In this document: positions 39,850-42,710 of the stretch, in pieces
Numbering within the stretch: position 1 is the first letter of the stretch
How the letters are laid out: every line of letters begins with the position of its first letter
NCBI GenBank assembly: GCA_016290885.1
Contig: JAEEVN010000009.1
Coordinates: 1 to 42,710 of the forward strand
Direction of reading: 5' to 3'
From: Caryophanales bacterium
Lineage (GTDB): Bacteria > Bacillota_I > Bacilli_A > RF39 > UBA660
Length of the DNA stretch: 42,710 nt
The notes under the pieces: model-generated
The model's input: only the letters and a program-made list of their open reading frames with translations
Told to the model about the DNA's origin: nothing
The model's database searches: none
Position numbers and translations under genes: made by a program

Positions 39850-39981
39850 GAAAAGCAATGATGAAGGTTGGAAACTTCTAGCTATATATATAAGAGATGA
39901 TTCTTTTGAATAAGTAGGGTGGAACCGCGGAAATATTCGTCCCTATAATCAAAGGGGTCTTTTTTTGTTTAAGGAGGAAAT
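39850..39981 (+). promoter_or_regulatory. Compact glycine T-box riboswitch
   Basis: The T-box sequence AGGGTGGAACCGCGG (39916-39930) is unmistakable. Stem I is tiny: AGC/GCT (39854-39856, 39881-39883), then GAAG/CTTC (39863-39866, 39875-39878) capped by loop GTTGGAAA with the Gly codon GGA at 39870-39872. A stem III-like AAGAG/TTCTT hairpin follows. TAGGG (39915-39919) with CCCTA (39941-39945) makes the antiterminator, and CCCT with AGGG (39953-39956) makes the terminator before a T tract. Uncharged tRNA-Gly should permit glyQS transcription. Confidence 0.85.
39939..39967 (+). terminator. T-box-controlled terminator
   Basis: Stem GTCCCT/AGGGGT (with G-T pairs) and loop ATAATCAA, then T. The left arm is also the right arm of the antiterminator. 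Confidence 0.75.
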
Positions 39982-41352
39982 ATGGAAAAATTAACAATGG
40001 AAAAAATAGTTAATATTTGTAAACAATATGGATTTATATTTCAAGGATCTGAAATATATGATGGACTAGCTAATACATGGGATTATGGCCCATTAGGAAG
40101 TAGAATTAAGAATGCTATTAAAGATGCTTGGAGAAAAAGATTTATTCAAGAAAATGATAATTCTTATGAACTTGATGCATCTATATTAATGCATCCAAGA
40201 GTATGGGAAGCATCTGGTCATGTTGGTGGTTTCTCTGATCCATTAATGGATTGTAAAGAATGTAAAACTCGTCATAGAGCAGATAATCTTATTAATGATT
40301 TTACTGGTGATTCTAGAGGAGACAGTATGTCTCACGAAGAAATGGTAAAATTTATTAAAGATAATAATATTCCTTGCCCTAAATGTGGTAAATGTAATTT
40401 TACTGATATAAGAGAATTTAATCTTATGTTTGAAACTCATAGAGGTGTTATTAAAGATGATAAATCTATAGTATATTTAAGACCAGAAAATGCTCAAGGA
40501 GAATACGTTAATTTCTTAAATGTACAAAGAACTATGAGAGCTAAAATACCTTTTGGTATAGGTCAAATAGGTAAAGCGTTTAGAAATGAAATAACTCCAG
40601 GTAATTTTACTTTTAGAACTATTGAATTTGAACAAATGGAACATCAATTATTCTGTAAACCTGGTGAAGATATGCCTATATATGAGCATTATAAAGAATA
40701 TGCTAAAAAATTCTTCATGGATTTAGGATTACCTGAATCTAAATTAAGATATCATGATCATGAAAAATTAGTATTCTATGCTAAAGCAGCATGTGATATT
40801 GAATATGAATTCCCATTTGGTTTTGGAGAAATAAATGGTACTCATGATAGAACAGATTATGATTTATCTCAACATGAAAAATTCTCTGGTAAAGAACAAA
40901 AATATTTAGATCCAGAAACTAATGAAAAATATATCCCATATGTAGTAGAATCTACTGTAGGTCTTGATAGAACAGTACTTGCAGTATTATGTGAAGCTTA
41001 TGATGAAGAAACACTAGAAGATGGAACTACAAGAGAAGTAATGAGATTTAGCCCTTATTTAGCTCCATATAAAGTATCTATTCTTCCTCTTATTAAGAAG
41101 AATCATTCTGATAAAGCTAAAGAAGTATATAAAGAATTATCTAAATATTTTATGTGTACTTATGATGAATCAGGTAATATAGGTAAAAGATATAGAAGAA
41201 GTGATGTTATAGGTACACCATTTGCAATTACTATAGATGATGAAACAATTAATAATAATACTGTTACTTTAAGAGATAGAGATACTATGAAACAAATTAC
41301 TCTAAATCTTGATGAAGTTAAAGATTATGTGCTTAATAAGATTAATTTTTAA
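39982..41352 (+). CDS. glyQS: Glycyl-tRNA synthetase, dimeric class II type
   Basis: A 456-residue enzyme charging tRNA-Gly. YGFIFQGSEIYDGLANTWDYGPLG opens the class II core, with motif 1 near DASILMHPRVWEASGHV. A Cys-containing insertion (CKECKTRH, CPKCGKCNF) could bind zinc. Motif 2 is AFRNEITPGNFTFRTIEFEQMEHQ and motif 3 is VVESTVGLDRTVLAVL. The anticodon-binding domain begins near 360 (APYKVSILPL). This is the single-chain bacterial/eukaryote-like form, not the GlyQ plus GlyS pair. AAGGAGG precedes the ATG, and transcription is T-box controlled. Confidence 0.95.
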   Translation: MEKLTMEKIVNICKQYGFIFQGSEIYDGLANTWDYGPLGSRIKNAIKDAWRKRFIQENDNSYELDASILMHPRVWEASGHVGGFSDPLMDCKECKTRHRADNLINDFTGDSRGDSMSHEEMVKFIKDNNIPCPKCGKCNFTDIREFNLMFETHRGVIKDDKSIVYLRPENAQGEYVNFLNVQRTMRAKIPFGIGQIGKAFRNEITPGNFTFRTIEFEQMEHQLFCKPGEDMPIYEHYKEYAKKFFMDLGLPESKLRYHDHEKLVFYAKAACDIEYEFPFGFGEINGTHDRTDYDLSQHEKFSGKEQKYLDPETNEKYIPYVVESTVGLDRTVLAVLCEAYDEETLEDGTTREVMRFSPYLAPYKVSILPLIKKNHSDKAKEVYKELSKYFMCTYDESGNIGKRYRRSDVIGTPFAITIDDETINNNTVTLRDRDTMKQITLNLDEVKDYVLNKINF

Positions 41353-41378
41353 GAGATAAGTAATTATCTCTTTTTTTA
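41351..41378 (+). terminator. Terminator after glyQS
   Basis: Stem AGAGATAA/TTATCTCT with loop GTAA, then T. Confidence 0.87.
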
Positions 41379-41406
41379 TTGACTTATTTTATATATATGT
41401 TAAAAT
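41379..41406 (+). promoter_or_regulatory. Promoter of the attenuated ABC exporter
   Basis: TTGACT (41379-41384), a 16-nt spacer ending TGt, and TAAAAT (41401-41406). It begins at the last bases of the glyQS terminator T tract. Confidence 0.75.
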
Positions 41407-41438
41407 GAAAGTGAATTTAAAGAGAAAGGAGTGAGAAC

Positions 41439-41531
41439 ATGAATATAGAATTTTTTAAATTCAATTATTTATTTTTAGTTAGTAAGAAATTTAAGAGTGA
41501 ACATGTTTTTACTCCTGTTTTTGCTTGCTAA
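41439..41531 (+). CDS. 30-codon leader peptide upstream of the ABC exporter
   Basis: A short ORF with an excellent ribosome-binding site (AAAGGAG, 8-9 nt before ATG). The peptide begins MNIEFFKFNYLFLVSKK and ends VFTPVFAC. Its TAA stop is the base of the next terminator hairpin. It has no leader cleavage motif and is probably a regulatory leader peptide, comparable in arrangement to BmrB before BmrCD in Bacillus subtilis. A secreted peptide is a less likely alternative. Confidence 0.6.
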   Translation: MNIEFFKFNYLFLVSKKFKSEHVFTPVFAC

Positions 41532-41554
41532 CTACTATTTATAGTAGTTTTTTT
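41530..41554 (+). terminator. Terminator between leader ORF and ABC exporter
   Basis: A perfect 8-bp stem AACTACTA/TAGTAGTT with loop TTTA, then T. It overlaps the leader ORF stop codon. Confidence 0.85.
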
Positions 41555-41577
41555 AATGGAATAAAAGAGGTGATTAT

Positions 41578-42710
41578 ATGTTTAAAAATTTAAAAGAATT
41601 TAGCCCTTTAATAAACTTATTAAAGAAAGAAAAGAAGAAATTCATATTTTTCTGTTTATTACTATTTGCTGTAGAATCAGGTTCTATATTTTATGGTTAT
41701 TTAGCTGGATCTATAGTAGAAGAATTAACAACTTTACATTTAAAGAAAGCATTAATTCTTTTAGCAATATATTTTGTATATGAATTATCATTTGATACAT
41801 TATATATATTAGCTGAAACTGGTTTAGTAAAACTAGAAAGTAAATTAACAAGAATGATTGGTTATGAAGCATATGCTAAGGCATTAAATTTACCTTCGTA
41901 TGCCTATGAAAAAATGTCATCAGGAGAAATTATTAATAGAATTACTAATGATTCTGATGCATTATCATTTACTTTTAGAAAATTAATAGTAGCAGTTGGT
42001 GAAATAGTCGCAGCATTAATAATCCTAGTATATGTTTTCATAAATTCATGGATTGTTGGTACTGAAATAGTAATTATTATGATTACATTATTCTTATTAA
42101 TGAAATATTTTAATCCAAAAATGAAAGAATCACATTCTGCGAGAAAGAAAGAACAAGATAAGTTTACATCTCTTGTTACTGAATCAGTTAGAGGTATAAG
42201 AGAAATAAAAACTTTAGGTATTAAGTATAATTTATTAAACGAAATGAAAGATATAATTAAAGTATTACTAGATAAATCAATTAAAGAAATGGATTTATAC
42301 TGTAAATTTAATATATTTGCTAAAGTGCTTAGAACATTAATGGAAATAGGAGTTTTTGCCACTGCAGGTATACTTTTATATCGTGGTGAAGCAAGTTTAA
42401 CATTCTTTGTTTCAATGACTTATTATATTTATAGATATATGTATATGATTGATAATCTATCTGATTTAAATCAAACATATCAAAAGGTAGTAGTAGCATT
42501 AAAGAGAATTAATGAACTTGTATTAAATAGAAAATTTGAAGATGAAAAATATGGAGATATTTCTCTAAGAAAAGTAAATGGTGTTATAGAATTTAAGAAT
42601 GTATACTTTGGATACCCAGATGAACAAGATATCTTAAAGAATTTTAATTTAAAACTTGAACCTAATAAAAAGATAGCTATAGTAGGCAGATCTGGTCAAG
42701 GTAAATCTAC
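41578..42710 (+). CDS. ABC exporter, membrane domain plus start of ATPase (cut by right edge)
   Basis: The first 377 residues of an MsbA/BmrCD-like ABC half-transporter; the frame runs off the window in Walker A (IAIVGRSGQGKST). Residues 1-25 are a cytoplasmic basic stretch. Six helices with the usual long intracellular loops span about 20-310 (YEKMSSGEIINRITNDSDAL is the coupling region, and TESVRGIREIKTLGI is conserved). The ATPase begins near VIEFKNVYFGYPDEQDILKN. There is no C39 domain. The start is ATG 41578 behind AGAGGTG. The attenuator leader suggests an inducible multidrug or antibiotic exporter; a heterodimer partner may lie just beyond the window. Confidence 0.88.
   Translation, partial: MFKNLKEFSPLINLLKKEKKKFIFFCLLLFAVESGSIFYGYLAGSIVEELTTLHLKKALILLAIYFVYELSFDTLYILAETGLVKLESKLTRMIGYEAYAKALNLPSYAYEKMSSGEIINRITNDSDALSFTFRKLIVAVGEIVAALIILVYVFINSWIVGTEIVIIMITLFLLMKYFNPKMKESHSARKKEQDKFTSLVTESVRGIREIKTLGIKYNLLNEMKDIIKVLLDKSIKEMDLYCKFNIFAKVLRTLMEIGVFATAGILLYRGEASLTFFVSMTYYIYRYMYMIDNLSDLNQTYQKVVVALKRINELVLNRKFEDEKYGDISLRKVNGVIEFKNVYFGYPDEQDILKNFNLKLEPNKKIAIVGRSGQGKS

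Larger units (their letters stand above)
41413..41577 (+). promoter_or_regulatory. Candidate ribosome-mediated attenuator leader
   Basis: The transcript leader holds a 30-codon ORF, an antiterminator strand and a terminator. GTTAGTAAG (41478-41486, codons 14-16) can pair with CTTGCTAAC (41524-41532; one G-T pair), sequestering the first bases of the terminator's left arm. A ribosome stalled early in the ORF would leave that pairing free and allow readthrough into the exporter. Confidence 0.6.

Noticed and set aside
1-42710. Mycoplasma code (TGA as Trp)
   Set aside because: TGA ends yqeG, the PrsW gene and peptide 1 at natural family ends, and Trp codons are TGG.
1-42710. CRISPR arrays, transposases, integrases or attachment sites
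   Set aside because: None seen: no regularly spaced repeats and no recognisable recombinase protein.

Overview
The window is a very AT-rich chromosomal segment from a walled, low-GC Firmicute-like bacterium (Bacillota). The gene content and order (mraY-murG-murB-ftsQ-ftsA-ftsZ, infC-rpmI-rplT, dnaG-rpoD-trmK, T-box-glyQS) fit an uncultured gut lineage near Erysipelotrichia/RF39/Mollicutes relatives. That placement is inference; no rRNA is present. TGA terminates several genes (for example at 34652 and 24198) and Trp is TGG, so the standard bacterial code applies rather than the Mycoplasma code. Every supported gene lies on the + strand. Intergenic spaces are short and usually hold one intrinsic terminator followed at once by an extended -10 promoter (TGnTATAAT).

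Layout. 1-9761 is a cell-surface glycopolymer region: four glycosyltransferases (one cut by the left edge, one a GT2-GT4 fusion), two polytopic membrane proteins (DUF6056-like and GT-C-like), and an SGNH esterase next to an acyltransferase-3 protein, probably for polymer acylation. 9861-16361 is a division/cell-wall cluster: mraY, a small Tic20/DUF4870-like membrane protein, murG, murB, ftsQ/divIB, ftsA and ftsZ. 16369-17868 is the IF3-L35-L20 operon with an attenuator leader, an AUA-started infC and a Lys/Thr-tailed L20. Next come tRNA-Ile2(CAU) and tRNA-Leu(UAG), two tandem paralogues of unknown function, pta, an ArsP_2-like exporter and a membrane protein of unknown function.

22090-27961 is the accessory highlight. 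A C39-peptidase ABC exporter is followed 2 nt later by a 43-codon double-glycine peptide gene missed by ordinary length cut-offs. An ATGA-coupled basic 50-codon ORF follows, then a 1046-residue BspA/InlB-repeat surface protein with an internal sortase-like signal, and then a second GG peptide gene (53 codons) with almost the same leader. I read this as a small secreted-peptide (bacteriocin or signal) system.

28002-35937 holds recD2, a large DUF4272/TPR-like protein, a PrsW-family protease, a YqeG-family phosphatase and a membrane-anchored cohesin-like/cadherin-like protein. 36061-39813 is dnaG-rpoD-trmK, where RpoD has two tandem region 1.1 domains. 39850-41352 is glyQS under a very compact T-box. 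The window ends in an ABC exporter gene cut by the right edge, preceded by a 30-codon leader ORF, a terminator and a competing antiterminator. This arrangement resembles ribosome-mediated attenuation of drug exporters.
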